Shown: positions 1-11,051 of the stretch, one piece after another | Position numbering within the stretch: position 1 is the first letter of the stretch | Layout of the letters: every line of letters begins with the position of its first letter | Origin: Spinellus fusiger | Lineage: Eukaryota; Mucoromycota; Mucoromycetes; Mucorales; Phycomycetaceae | Direction: 5' to 3' | Length of the DNA: 64,000 nucleotides | Assembly: GCA_025094145.1 (NCBI GenBank) | Contig: JALLLS010000079.1 | Location: 99,637-163,636 of the forward strand | Made by a program: the position numbers and the translations under genes | The notes under the pieces: model-generated | Told to the model about the DNA's origin: nothing | The model's input: the letters and a program-made list of their open reading frames with translations, nothing else | Database searches by the model: none

Positions 1-363
1 GCCTTTGATTTGGGAGCTATTAGAGTCAAGTGTTATCCATCCATCCTCTTGTTCATTCAGTGATCCATCCATTCGTCCATTTGTCCATTTGTCCATTTGT
101 CCATTCATTTATCCATTCATCCATCCATAGGCAACTGTACCTGTAATGGCCATGCTTAAATCAGGACGTGCGGATATCGACCACAGTGAAGAGGAGGAGG
201 CTTGTCAAGAAGTCCATTCTTGCAATTAAACCCGCTCGCCTGGGATTGGGGAGAAGAAGGAGAGAGAGAGGAAGGAGGGTGGGGAATGATGACGTAGAAG
301 CAGCGGACCCTATCAATAGATTCGTTATCTGTTGAATAAACAAAATCCCCTTTGCACCTGAAT
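1..363. other. Upstream region with tetranucleotide repeats
   Basis: No gene is seen before the COX7-like start codon. Roughly 40-130 is a degenerate run of TCCA/CATT-type tetranucleotides. An antisense open frame across 161-520 has no family character and overlaps the COX7-like gene, so it was not annotated. The last 60-100 bases should hold the promoter of the downstream gene, but no clear TATA element stands out. Confidence 0.5.
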
Positions 364-629
364 ATGTCTCTCGTTCACCGTCCCAACAACATCCTTGCTC
401 AACAGCGCTTTTACCAGGTAAACCAAAGCAATCGTCACGCAGGAAATAGGCTGACACTGTTGAGGAATGAAAATAGGCTCCTTCCAACCAGCTTTTGTTC
501 TTGCGTGGTCCCAGAGACAAGCTGTTTGTCTACACTACCTTTTTGGTGATTGGTACTGGTCTCCTTGGAACTGTCTGGGGAACCATCAAAATGGCTCGTG
601 TAAGTAGAGTGCATGGACACCTGTATTAG
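364..629 (+). CDS. COX7: Cytochrome c oxidase subunit 7-like protein (COX7/COX7A family)
   Basis: Two exons, 364-417 and 492-629, separated by a 74-nt GT-AG intron in phase 0, give a 63-residue protein, close to the usual 60 or so residues of yeast Cox7. The diagnostic stretch is in exon 2: LRGPRDKLFVY, then the hydrophobic segment TTFLVIGTGLLGTVWGTI. This is the short basic LRGPRS motif plus a single transmembrane helix expected of this small nuclear-encoded subunit in the inner mitochondrial membrane. The ATG at 364 is the first in frame. The 3-prime end is slightly uncertain: reading through from 600 stops at 627-629, whereas a GTAAG at 600 could be a donor, but the next AG would make an intron of only 30 nt. 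The assignment rests on length and the motif/helix pattern. Confidence 0.72.
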
Positions 630-983
630 AAAGGACATGAGGATATAGGGATATAAAAACATGAGGATATAAGAATATAAGAATGTCTGTGCTGATAAGT
701 CTTTCTGTCTCTGTTACTGTTTTATTAGGGCCAGAAATAGACTTCTTCGCTTATGATGATCATGGTTAGAGTAAAGAAACCGCTGGGAATAGAAGACGGT
801 CCGCTGTTTTGTTTGTTTTGTTTGTTTTGTTTTGTTCTGGAATGAATAAACCACCAAGAGACGTGTGTTGTTTTGTTCTTGTTCTTGTTCTTGTTTGTAT
901 TGCTGTAACAAGGACTATTGACTTGTCTAGGAAAGGGGTCCAGTGCCAGGTACATCTGTCATTTTAATGTGGTGAATCTTATA
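630..983. other. Intergenic, low complexity
   Basis: AT-rich spacer between the COX7-like gene and the first Fanzor element. Around 805-895 there are TTTTG/TTGTTC repeats. The open frames here are low-complexity translations of these repeats. Confidence 0.5.
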
Positions 984-1185
984 CACACCAGGAGATCTTT
1001 AGGATATAAAAGGAAATAGTCAATACAATTGTTTAAAAATGACTGATTTGAAAAGGAGCAAAAATAAATTATGTATTCATGTTAGATTTTAAAGATTATT
1101 ATGTAGATTTACCTGTAAATATCTGAATCCCATAGGAAACCACTTTCGATGTGGCGATATATAATATGAATACAAATATCTATTC

Positions 1186-1657
1186 TTATGTGACTGTATA
1201 GATATCCTTTGATGCATTCACATCTCTGTTCCAAACAATTCCACAACCTTGGCAAGCGTGGATACTGTTGAAATTTACTAATACCTCGGTGAGGTTATTT
1301 GTGTTATGTGGCAGATCTTGAGAATAAAAATAAGAATAACTGTTAAAAGAGCTTTTCATATTAGGTGAGAGATCAATCATGTCTACTCTCGATGTAAAGA
1401 ACTCATCGACATCAACCAGAAGAAGATCTCCATCTTTTTGTCTCTTTTTTCAATGATTGATATAACACTCTCGTCAAACCAACACGATGACCTTTAAACT
1501 TGGTAGCATCTTTTACCTTTACTCCTGTGCCATAAGCAACAACTGGCAGTTTGGTAGGATCATACTCCAATCTTTCTAGGTGCCAATATCCCTTTTCAAT
1601 AATAAAATAATAGTAAAAATAATTAGTTCGAGATGTATTAATGTACTCTATGTACAT
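1186..1657 (-). pseudogene. Fanzor (eukaryotic TnpB-like RNA-guided nuclease) C-terminal remnant, copy A
   Basis: Minus-strand pieces encode the typical C-terminal part of a Fanzor protein: VVAYGTGVKVKDATKFKGHR, then a VDVDEFFTS block (the RuvC Glu region), and finally ACQGCGIVWNRDVNASKD, which is half of the zinc ribbon plus the last RuvC aspartate in WNRD. The frame is broken: an extra A in an A-run near 1450 shifts the frame compared with copy B, where the same place reads in frame into DEFLTSK. The stretch between DEF and the zinc ribbon holds an intron in copy B and is also out of frame here. The active enzyme would be an OMEGA-type nuclease guided by an RNA from the element end. This copy cannot make it. 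The N-terminal half was not recognised. Confidence 0.8.
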
Positions 1658-2794
1658 GTCATATTACCCTTGCATTGGCACCTTCTTGTCTTTGTAACGG
1701 ATTCACTGGGTTTATTAAAATAAAAGAATATACAATAGAAACTGACTAACATGTAAGACACAATAAACATACACAAACACTCACCAGATCACAACTGTTA
1801 GTTTATATGCCAGACAAAGACAAACAAAATAGAGTAGAAGATATGAAGAACAACAGACAGTGTAATTAGCAAGTATTAATATTCGAACAGAAAAGAACAA
1901 AACGAAACTTCACAAGTCATTTACTTAATCAGAACCACCAAAGTAATGCAGACTACAACAACATTCTAGAAAGAAAAGAATTCCTTAAAGAACAGTTGCC
2001 TAGTTACCCGTTGTGCTCAAATTGTGTGTTGTGTTCCTGTTCATGTACCCTCTTTGATTTCCTTAGACCAGCCTTTGTACTAATACTCTATTTCTTTGTC
2101 CCTTCTAGAGACCCAAATATCTATACATTTATCTCTCTAGTAGTCTTGTTGATAACTACAGTGCCCTTTACTACAGAATAAAGGATATATTTTTACAAGG
2201 TTACATAGTATAGATCTTGAGGCTACTTTTATATCTCTCTCTTTAAGCTATAAGGATAAAAGCTATACGATAATAACATCTCAGTAAATTCAGAGATGGA
2301 TTCCTTCCTCTTGTCCTATGTATGTTTCAAGGGAAGAGAGAAACCCTTTTTACAATAAAATCACTTTATTGAATTGTATGGCCTTGAAATACAGAACCGA
2401 GATTATACACACTGTAGGATAGGAGAGTTATCCTTCCCAGTCTACCTGAATGTTCTATGAAGACCATATCTATTGCTTGAGAGCAGCAAAATATTCAAAT
2501 TCATAGTCAAAGAAGAGATGCCAAACTAATATAAAAAGTGTAATTGTCTACATCTTTAATAAAATAGACTTTAATCCAAACAGCTTTCTAGAGTATAAAC
2601 AAGATAGGCTCTAAGGAATTGAGTAGCTGACTGTTTCTTGTTCTCGACTTGTTTTCTTTCTGTATTCCCACATTGGTGCCATTATTATTACAACTACCAG
2701 TTTTCCTTCTGTCACTTATCCTTCTCTTTTCTGTCAATCTCCGTATGAGTGACCAGCCTTACGAGGTCCTGTGTGTCTCTTGTCTCATAGCAAC

Positions 2795-2885
2795 AGAATA
2801 CTTTTGGGATATAAAAAGAAATACATGAACAATGAAATTATGTTATTTGTTTTGTTGGCTAATGTGTTTGAAAAGAACCTTTTCA
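2795..2885 (-). repeat. Internal copy of a Fanzor-element 3-prime end
   Basis: Read on the minus strand, this stretch (CACATTAGCCAACAAAAC, then a CTTTTTATATCCCAAAAGT-like tail) matches the last about 90 bases of element C at 30800-30886, including the TTTATATCCCAAA block just before the terminus. The terminal GGTGTG itself has decayed. It suggests that element A is built from two elements end to end. Confidence 0.55.
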
Positions 2886-3780
2886 TTGTATGTCTGTCTT
2901 GGCATTGACTATGGACTGTGTAATTAAACACTATAGAGTTAGATAAAAGGAAGAAGCAAACCTGACATTGCAACTCCATCACTGCATTTATTGTTTAACA
3001 TGTGCTATCCATAAGCCCACAGTATAACAATCAAGTACTCGTCAAGATGAGCATAACTAAGCAAGATAGTGTGATATTATTAACAAAGAGAAACAATAGG
3101 AGGTGATAGACACTACCAAAGGCTGTTCTTGAGGTAAAAAGGTAAGCAGTGTCTTTATCTGGGCTTGAGCTCATTGTAATCCACAAGACACTCATTGTAT
3201 TGTTAATAAATAAAGACTCCTTTCAAGTCAGTACCAAGTGGTCTTCTATACTGTCTAGGGTCTCTAGGGTATACTCCTGAGCATAGTTATTTATCTCCCA
3301 AGGATAAATCACAAGGCTTTTAGGGTGTGGATTCTATTGCTACGAGGGAATGCACTTTGGCAGTAGCTATAGTCATACTATAGTATTATCTATACTATTA
3401 CAATAAACAATTTTATTTATCAACAATATATTCTATTGATAATACAATGTGATATTGAGGTATCCACAAAAAGAAACAAATATTTAGATACTTGCAACCC
3501 TTTTGATTTTAAACACAGAGCCATAAAAGGGAAAAATTTGGGACCCTCGTAAAAGGAAAGAGGTATCACCGCTTAAAAGCCAGAAAAATCTCCTGGTGTG
3601 TAGCCATGTCCGTGCTACCATGGACAAATGAATTGGACTGCATGAATGACTGCTTTTCATTGACAATCAGCCACACCTACCCATTTGGTGTGGACAGACA
3701 CTCGAGTTGCTTAATTTTGTTTATATCTATTTCTGTTTCTTAAATTCCCTCTTCTTCTTCTCAATACAGTCCAATACACC

Positions 3781-4904
3781 ATGGACAAGTGGAAAGGGTC
3801 TTTTGCACAAACACAACTGGAGAAGTTTGGTTGGTCAAAGTAGGTGTGTAGAACCATCCCTTCATTGTATAACTCACTATAGTGTATTCTACGGTATGAC
3901 GATTACAGTGGTGATGGTCTCGGAAAAAACAAAGATGGAAAAGTCAAACACATTGCTGTTTCTGTTAAGAATGATAAAAAGGGTGTGGGTGTTGCTGAAA
4001 ACCAATGGGAGTTTGCTTGGTGGGATCATCTTTACAACAAGAGTACCAATGCTCTATCCGTAGAAAAGGACAAAACAGAAGGACAGGTAACCACCACCAC
4101 TCTGCCTCACGACTATCAACACATACATACACATAGACAGTGGGTATTGATTATAAACTTATTCTAGGTGGTGATTGCCTCCAAGGCAAAATCAGAAGTG
4201 CGACGCTCCAAAACAGGCATTATCAGTACACAGCGTCCTACGGGAAAACGCATTTCAAAGAAAGAAACTGTAGCCGTTGTGGAGGAAACAGAAGTGACAG
4301 TGACAGCTGGATCCATGTCTTCCATGGCAGAACAAAGAAACATGATGGATACAGTAAAAGATCTACAAATGGGACTCACTAAGAAGGCCACGGGGGGTCT
4401 TCTTTACAGTGCTTTTGTGAAGAGTTCTACGGGTTCCTTGCCTAGGTAACTGGGTTAGAAGACAGTGCCACTTGAGAAGACAGTGAATGCTCACTTATGG
4501 TCTCTATTAGCTCAGACCCCTCGACACCCACACCTCTGAGTCCTCAGACAAAACCTCTTTCTTTGGAAGAGGAGGAATTGAAAGACTTTTCGATAAAAAT
4601 CAGTGATGCTGAATTATTTGCTGCATGTGAAGGGAGAACGGCAAGAAAGGGTGGACGTGGTTTAGTGGATCAGAAAGGCAAATACTCCCGAGTGATGCAA
4701 GATTACCTACGACCTGATGATAGTGATGATGAGACACCATTAAAGAAGAGAAAGAGGAAAGACAATGGCCAAAATGATAGAGAAAAAAAAGAGAAAAAGA
4801 CCAAGAAAGAAAAGAAAGAAAAGAAAGAAAAGAAAGAGAAAAAGGCCAAGAAAGAGAAGAAAGAAAAGAAAGAGAAAAAGACCAAGAAAGAGAAAACACA
4901 ATAG
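3781..4904 (+). CDS. G-patch domain protein, GPATCH4-like, with Lys/Glu-rich tail
   Basis: Four exons (3781-3839, 3909-4086, 4168-4445, 4511-4904) with introns of 69, 81 and 65 nt keep one frame for 302 residues. Residues about 9-45 form a G-patch: QLEKFGW, then GDGLGKNKDGK, followed by the WWDHLYNK stretch seen in GPATCH4-type proteins. A conserved downstream block, ISDAELFAACEGRTARKG near residue 210, also matches that group. The last 45 residues are almost entirely Lys and Glu in KEKK repeats, as in nucleolar proteins. G-patch proteins usually activate DEAH RNA helicases, so a role in ribosome biogenesis or RNA processing is likely but inferred. The ATG at 3781 gives a G-patch near the N terminus; an upstream exon cannot be excluded because TTCTCAATACAG at 3760-3769 resembles an acceptor. 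Confidence 0.82.
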
Positions 4905-6617
4905 TGCATACAATTAGAACACTTGCAAGGTTATAAAAAGACATTCAATCTATTCAATCTATTCTATTTATTATAAAAGATCCAATGGACAGGTAACTTG
5001 ATCATTTATACAACAAACCCATACTCCATAACTTGTAAACATTCAAACTAAGTATTCATCATCCACCTAATAAATCATCGGTATACTTAAAAACATAGAG
5101 TCTATAGACTTGGTACATTCAATCAATAGATAAATAAAATAATGTTTTATAACAAAATAAATTGTTTTATTATCAAAGCAACTGCTATTCATTATGGATC
5201 ACTATAAACATATATCCTATACTAGCATAAGGCACATACTATAATAAGAAGCAAGATCAACAATAGATCCAAGTTTATTCCATAAAATACTAATACAATA
5301 TTTAAATATAAATATTCCTTTTGGTATTCTAGTTAAATCAGTGTGTAAATACTGCTTATTAATGTGCTATTATTTCCCATAATACTCACTTCATCGGATA
5401 CTAGGGATACTCAATAAGACTCCTGAAACAGTAAACAAATGGACTATGAATCGATACAATGTTATCATTGTGCATTTATATATTATAGAAAAGGCTCAAT
5501 ACTAACATGAACCCGCTACTATAGAACTCTCCCTAGAGAGCAGAAGAGAGAAAGAAGAGGAAGGAAGTCTTGGAGTGAATAAAAGAGATACAGCACAATC
5601 TCCCTCTTAAGAAGACCTGTGCTTATTAATATCATAGAACAGAAATATCAGACTACAATGTTCTTAGTGAGTGTTACTTCATTCCAACAAATCCTATAGG
5701 AAGCACTGAATTTATAATGCATTTCCATCTATAATTCTTTGGATTAACATTCAAGGCAGTATGCACTATAGAATCAATGGTTGTATTTCAATCATCACTA
5801 TTTTGATTCTTTTTTATCAGATGATAAGGTAGTTTTGTAATTGCTTTTAGAAAATAGTTTAATAGAGGCAACATGGAGACCATTTTTATTGTGTGTTTAA
5901 TCCCACAATAGCCTATTCTACTGGTGTGATAGATTAAAGAATAAAATAAACAACTCTATTAGCATTAAAAATAAAATAATAAAAAAGCATGGTAGCCTAA
6001 CTAATTCCTCTGTACCAAAGGCCTGTGTTGGGTTGATTTGTATATCCAAGATATAAACAAAGGTTAGTTAATAGAATAGCATAATAGGTGTCCTTAACTT
6101 TCAGACCGTGCTATGGAACAGTGGGCTATTGACTTATTGCTCAATCGTGGTTTATTAGTTTGCTGGTTCTACTTTAGTGACATTGCCCAAACTACTGACT
6201 GCTGCTAATAAACAGACATCTTCTGGGACATCCTGTGAATAATACTGAACTTGAGGAATACACTTTACTACTGGAATTGGCCTGTGATCTTAAGATTGTC
6301 TTGATCAAACGTCTATTTAATAAACACCTTTAGTTAATTCTACACTAAGAGAGGGGTCATTTATTTTCATTATCTATTGCATTTGCCGTAAATATAAGAC
6401 AAGTTTTATTTTAATGATGGGACAAGTTTTTTTTAAAGGAAAGTGTGATAAACAATTGTGAAAATAGTGTATAAATGCATACTATCTGGCTGTAAAAATA
6501 TTAAGGCATTTGGTAGAGTGTCAAAAATAGTACAAGAATTAAAGGCTGAAGATTACAGTATGCCATGAACATACAAGCCATATAGGGTAGGGTATAACAA
6601 TATAATAAAGACATCCT
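4905..6617. other. AT-rich intergenic region
   Basis: About 1.7 kb with no credible coding frame in either direction, separating the convergent G-patch and permease genes. It contains one copy of a 487-bp dispersed repeat (5987-6473), described separately. Confidence 0.5.
5987..6473 (+). repeat. 487-bp dispersed repeat, copy 1 (Tc1-family end fragment)
   Basis: Nearly identical to 33066-33554 in the same orientation. The last about 180 bases also match, in reverse, 29053-29215, the 3-prime flank of the Tc1-like element at 29-32 kb. The terminus GTGAAAATAGTGTATA matches the terminal inverted repeat of that element. No reading frame is present. It is best seen as a terminal fragment or MITE derived from that Tc1 family. 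Confidence 0.65.
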
Positions 6618-8734
6618 TCATATATCATCTGAAGAGGCACGTGGGCCAGTGTAGTGGTAGCGACCCCAACCTAGCCAGAATGCTACAGTAGATCCCACCA
6701 CAATTAAAAGGCCAACACTGGAAAAGTTGGCACTGTCCACTATAGCATTGATCCATGGAGTTAAACGGCTTTTGTTCGTCATAATTTATTCTTACCACGC
6801 ATGGGCCATGAGGTAGGCATCATGAATGCAAACACAGCAAATACAGTCCATATCAAACTGATGCATGTAACAGGCAAAGACCAAGTGCCAAGGGAAAATC
6901 GACCCTTGATAGGTCTAGGTGCTATTAATCGACAGGCAAACACAATGGCTAACATGGCATAAGAGATGGAGTAAGACACCCGATGATAATAGAATAGAGC
7001 AGACATACCATAGGCCAGATGAATTGTAATGGTCGTTGCACTGATGATGGTTTCAAATAGGTTTTCGGAAAGAGGGAAGGGTAACACGACAATGCTAGCC
7101 AATATGACTGTACACAGGATAGCATTGGATGGTAGTTTTTGGTAATCTAAAGCACATAGATAGCTGCTCATAGGGATGGCTCCATCACGAGCCAAGGCGT
7201 AGATTTGACGAGAGGCCACAGTGATGGTAGTGGCCCCTGTACAGAACTGACACACAACGATGAGTAGTAGAAACCCGAGAGTACCCCAGAATCCAACAGC
7301 ATCCTAAGCCCTCCATGTCAGTGCCTATTATTAAAAGACGATTGAACCTACCCATAGAAGTTGGGCTACTGGCATATCAAACGATGAATGGAGGATGGTA
7401 TTGATGTCTTGGATAGAGAATAGAAGAACAATAAGGAAAATAAGGCCTACAAACCATGACACAGCAATTGACATGGTCATGGCACTGTATTTAGTTTAGT
7501 ATTGCTTGCTCAATACTATTCTACTACTCACAGAGGAGAGGCAATATCGGCATCAACTGTCTCTTCATTTACACAAGCTGCACTATCACATCCTTTATAA
7601 ATACATGACATTTTGTTATTTACAGATCATACAAGATGGCATCTTACCAAAGAGCGAGTAAGCAGCACCAATCATGGCCAGAAGAAACACATAGGCTGGA
7701 TGATCAAACCCGGTTTCATTTTCATAATGAGTAAATACCCAAGTAGCTGATTGATGAGGGGCCCAAACAGATAGCATCACCACAATAACAAAAAGACCAG
7801 CGCATGACCAAAAGACATTCAACTTATTCATAAAGGTTAATGCATTCATGCCACGCGAGTTGATAAATCCTTGGACAATGGTAACCGACAGTGTAATCAT
7901 CATGAGTGCATATTTGTCAAGGACTCTATCCCAGAGTATTCTTAGGATTGTACCAATGGACAGTGCTATTCTACCATGTTACTCCCTGCTGCTTCTTTGT
8001 TGACATGTGCCTATTTAGAACTACTTGCCTACAGTCACATTGGTAGCACTAATGGAGATAACATTTGCCATGGCATAGATCCATCCAACAGTGAAGGCTC
8101 TACAAAGATCAATACACTAGGAAATCCTCCACCGTACTTACAATACAGGTGCATATTGCTTTCCACGAGGATGTGCGTGTAGTAGCTCATAGGTCCAATA
8201 GTAGAGACCACCACTGAGAGGATAAAATGAACATATTTCAGAGAGCGAGAAGGCAACACAGAGCATGAAGCCAGCCACTATGTTCCAGCTCAATAGCATG
8301 GTAACGGGTCCACCTCTTTGTAATACTTATATATTTATATAAATATATAAATATAAGGATGGGTTGATTTAATCCTAGCCAGCTCATTTTTGTTTTCTTA
8401 CCAGTTTGAAAAGTAGCAGAAGAGTTGGAGAGAATGCCAATGTTGGTAAAGGCAAGTCCTGACATAGACAGTCGTTAGTGTATTGAATACAATAATTGAG
8501 TCTATTTTTGTTACCAAATGTTGCAAAAGAAGACAGTCTACGCTGCAATTCCTAAGGTCTTTGTTACGACAACTGATGATGAGTTTTATTTACTTGTTTA
8601 TATCCTAATTGAGCAACATGTTGTTCTCTGGCTAGTCTCTTTGGAGGAATGGAAAGACTGCCGTAGCAGCCTGGTGGATTATTTGTGTTGGTTGTATCTT
8701 TCTGTTTGTTAGACCATTCGATTGACTGATTCAT
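6618..8734 (-). CDS. Amino acid/GABA/choline-type permease (APC superfamily)
   Basis: Ten exons on the minus strand: 8734-8594, 8551-8515, 8458-8402, 8313-8142, 8099 to about 8033-8050, 7965-7648, 7592-7532, 7484-7352, 7303-6796, 6739-6618. The protein is about 540 residues and very hydrophobic. Family motifs appear in order: LGYKQELQRRLSSFATFGL at the N terminus, TGGPVTMLLSWN at helix 1, PLSGGLYYWTYEL, SLFGCDSAACVNEE (the G-D-A-A-H-M-S-E-E block of this transporter family), and LARDGAIP with SWPM and a TGP tail. It should be a plasma-membrane or organellar uptake carrier; substrate cannot be told from sequence. One joint is not clean: exons five and six (8033-8050 to 7965) need a phase-1 donor and the only one, GTGCTA, is poor. 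All other splice joints are canonical and in frame. This could mean a weak intron or a frameshift. Confidence 0.85.
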
Positions 8735-10347
8735 TACAGATCTAACAAGCTCCAATAGACAGAAGAAAGGGCTATCTCTAGTCAGTATTGGAAAAAGAGA
8801 GAGAGAGAGCGCAAATCTCGGACTGTATATTTCTTCAAAAAATATACATTTTATATCCCTCTTTTATCGAATATCATAGGAGTTTCAAGGCCATCTAACT
8901 GATTGGCTTTTTCTACTGCATAGATTTTCCTTTTTCCATTCTTGAGAAAGCTAAAGACACAACAAAAAAGGGAGTGACTGTGAAGTGGCCCTCTTTTGAC
9001 GTCTTGTGCTCTAACGACTACTTTTTTAAAGTTTCTATTTATCTTTCATAAGCTACAGTCATGCAGCACAAGTGTACCCAGTAAAAATCTTCTTGAGATC
9101 CATCTCACTGGAGTTGGAGTTTGATTCTCCATGAAATTCCACTGGTATAACTGAAAAGTGCATTTACTAATAGAATAGAATAATAATAATAAAAAAGGCT
9201 CTTTTGTGTGTGTGTTTTTTTACTTTTTTTTTTTACTTTTTTACTTTTTTACTTTTTTACTTTTTTCTACTTTCTTTTGTTGGTGACTCTTGTGTTTGTT
9301 GAATAGAAAATCAGTTTCCACCAACACCCTAGCACAACATGGATGGCCCTTTTGTATAAATATACCAGAAACATTGCTTGTGCTTATGTATTGCCTGGTT
9401 ACTCACTGTATCTTCAAGAACACAGAGCACAGTAGATACAATAGATACAATAGCTACAATAGCTACAATAGCTACAATAGCTACATGTCTTTACCAGACT
9501 GAACATTTCCTGTTACTGTCTCTCTGTTAAAGAAAATCCACCTCATAAGAATCCTTGGTGTGATAATGCCAAGTCAATATTCAGTACTCTATGTTTCATG
9601 TTTATATTTACTCTTTGAAAATACTATTTTGTATGTCCAGTCTATCACCTTACCACTATTTTTATTTTAAAAAAGCACTTTTTTAAATGACATGTATGTA
9701 ATATCCCTTTATTTATTTTTATATTTGTCTATTTCTCACCGCAGTATAATTTTAGTCATTCGTTTTTATTTTTATTTATACTTGTATATTCGTATAAAGG
9801 TTCACCAGTATTAACTTCTTGGCTCCGTACTTGATGAACAAAATCCCTAACAAACAACCACAGCTTCCGTCTCTATTCTTATATACAAATACAAACCTCG
9901 CTATGTTTCTATTGTATATGCTCTTCAATATGTCTTTGGGGAGGGCTATAGTTGGAACAAAGAGAGTAATACAATAGTCAAATGGATAGAAAAGACAGTC
10001 TACTGAGAAATTTACTTTTTATAGGAGGTGTCTGAGCATTCTCACTAAATTCCGTTTATTTCCTATCGCTTATTTGCACTGCCTATCTCTAGTGAAACAT
10101 GAATGAATTATTATTACTATTAATAATAGTAATAATAGTTAACACTGCTACTCTTGAATTCAGTCAACCATGAAGAATGAGTGATAAATTGCCTACTCAA
10201 TTAAAAACAGACTGTAGAAAGTAACCAACACATGAAATTACACTCATCTATCCACTCCAAATGTCTTTTTATTATTATTATGTCTGTGCTGGTCTGATAA
10301 CCATGGCCATGAACGGTCAGCTATTTTTTTTTTCATTGTGAGATACG
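8735..10347. other. Intergenic with low-complexity repeats
   Basis: No gene recognised. Contains TACTTTTTT-type tandem repeats at about 9220-9267 and a 9-base tandem repeat of the type ATAGCTACA around 9428-9485. A 70-codon frame at 9290-9502 is mostly the translation of this repeat and was left out. The 3-prime part is plain AT-rich DNA. Confidence 0.5.
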
Positions 10348-10692
10348 CTAGAATTGGCTTGTGCAAGCATTCAAGGCCCACACTCTCTTGTATCTGTTCT
10401 GTAATCTACACTCGAACGTATACCTTTCTTTTCCCCCCAAGGTAGGACTGACCAAGCTAGCTGACACTATTCTATTCCTTATCCGCAGCCATGTTAATTC
10501 TTTAATTTTGACTGGACACTTTAACACATGTAGACCATTCTCATGCACTTGGAGATATGTTCTACTCGAGTATGATCCATTTACAGATGCCTTTTGATTC
10601 ACTGACCATACCAGTTTCACTTTTATAAAGTAGATCCTTAGGATAGTTGGTCTAGAGTACTCTTCTCTCATAACATTAACATTAACATTCAT
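10348..10692 (-). CDS. Unidentified 114-codon open frame
   Basis: An uninterrupted minus-strand frame of 114 codons with mixed, non-repetitive composition (for example GLHVLKCPVKIKELTWLR), unlike the low-complexity frames around it. No family was recognised, no signal peptide or membrane helix is evident, and no neighbouring exon could be joined convincingly. It may be a small real gene, an exon, or a relic of a mobile element. Kept only because it is the longest frame in an otherwise empty 2.3-kb gap. Confidence 0.2.
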   Translation of the reverse strand: MNVNVNVMREEYSRPTILRIYFIKVKLVWSVNQKASVNGSYSSRTYLQVHENGLHVLKCPVKIKELTWLRIRNRIVSASLVSPTLGGKERYTFECRLQNRYKRVWALNACTSQF

Positions 10693-11051
10693 ATTGGAAA
10701 AAAAATTAAAAAAAAAAAAGTTAAACCATGGCTTGTTCTACAGTAAATAATATGTTCATTCATAAAGATATGTAATTCTTGTTACTTTGTTTATATACAA
10801 AACAATACACATAAGGTGCATTTTAAAATCGCTGATCTTTTTTTTCTTTTTTTTTTCTTTCTTTTAGTTTTCTACTGCATTTTCTGTGGTGTCCAATTTC
10901 CCTCATAAGAATAGAGCAATGAATAAGAAATGGTCAAATCCTAATCCTATGTATTGCTCACACAATAAAGAACGCGACAGAATGACACATGAATAGTAAA
11001 GATGAGATACAGAGAAAAGAGTCGAGTTGTATAACCCAACCGTTATATTTA

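Larger units (their letters stand above)
984..3600 (-). mobile_element. Composite Fanzor-bearing element A (TA target site, CACACC ends)
   Basis: The left end reads TA-CACACCAGGAGATC and the right end TCTCCTGGTGTG-TA, so inverted CACACC/GGTGTG termini are flanked by TA on both sides (982-983 and 3601-3602), as expected of Tc1/mariner-type integration. Read on the minus strand, the 5-prime terminus is at 3600 and the 3-prime terminus at 984. Bases 3600 to about 3000 match the 5-prime part of element C at 29503, and 984 to about 2364 match element B at 21637-23074. A second, internal 3-prime-end-like sequence lies near 2795-2885, so this is probably two elements in tandem or nested. The right end is 180 bp upstream of the G-patch gene start. 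Only broken Fanzor coding sequence remains. Confidence 0.75.

Noticed and set aside
725..955. Asn/Lys/Gln-rich minus-strand frames
   Set aside because: Low-complexity translation of TTTTG and TTGTTC repeats.
1996..2181. A 61-codon frame identical to one at 21818-22003
   Set aside because: Both lie in the shared part of Fanzor elements A and B on the strand opposite to the Fanzor gene. Identity follows from the repeat; composition is Phe/Leu/Cys-rich and no family is recognised.
4600..4944. Antisense frames of 68-114 codons rich in Phe and Ser
   Set aside because: They are the reverse complement of the Lys/Glu repeat tail of the G-patch protein.
9290..9502. 70-codon frame with YNSYNSYNSY repeats
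   Set aside because: Direct translation of the 9-base tandem repeat; no upstream or downstream coding character.
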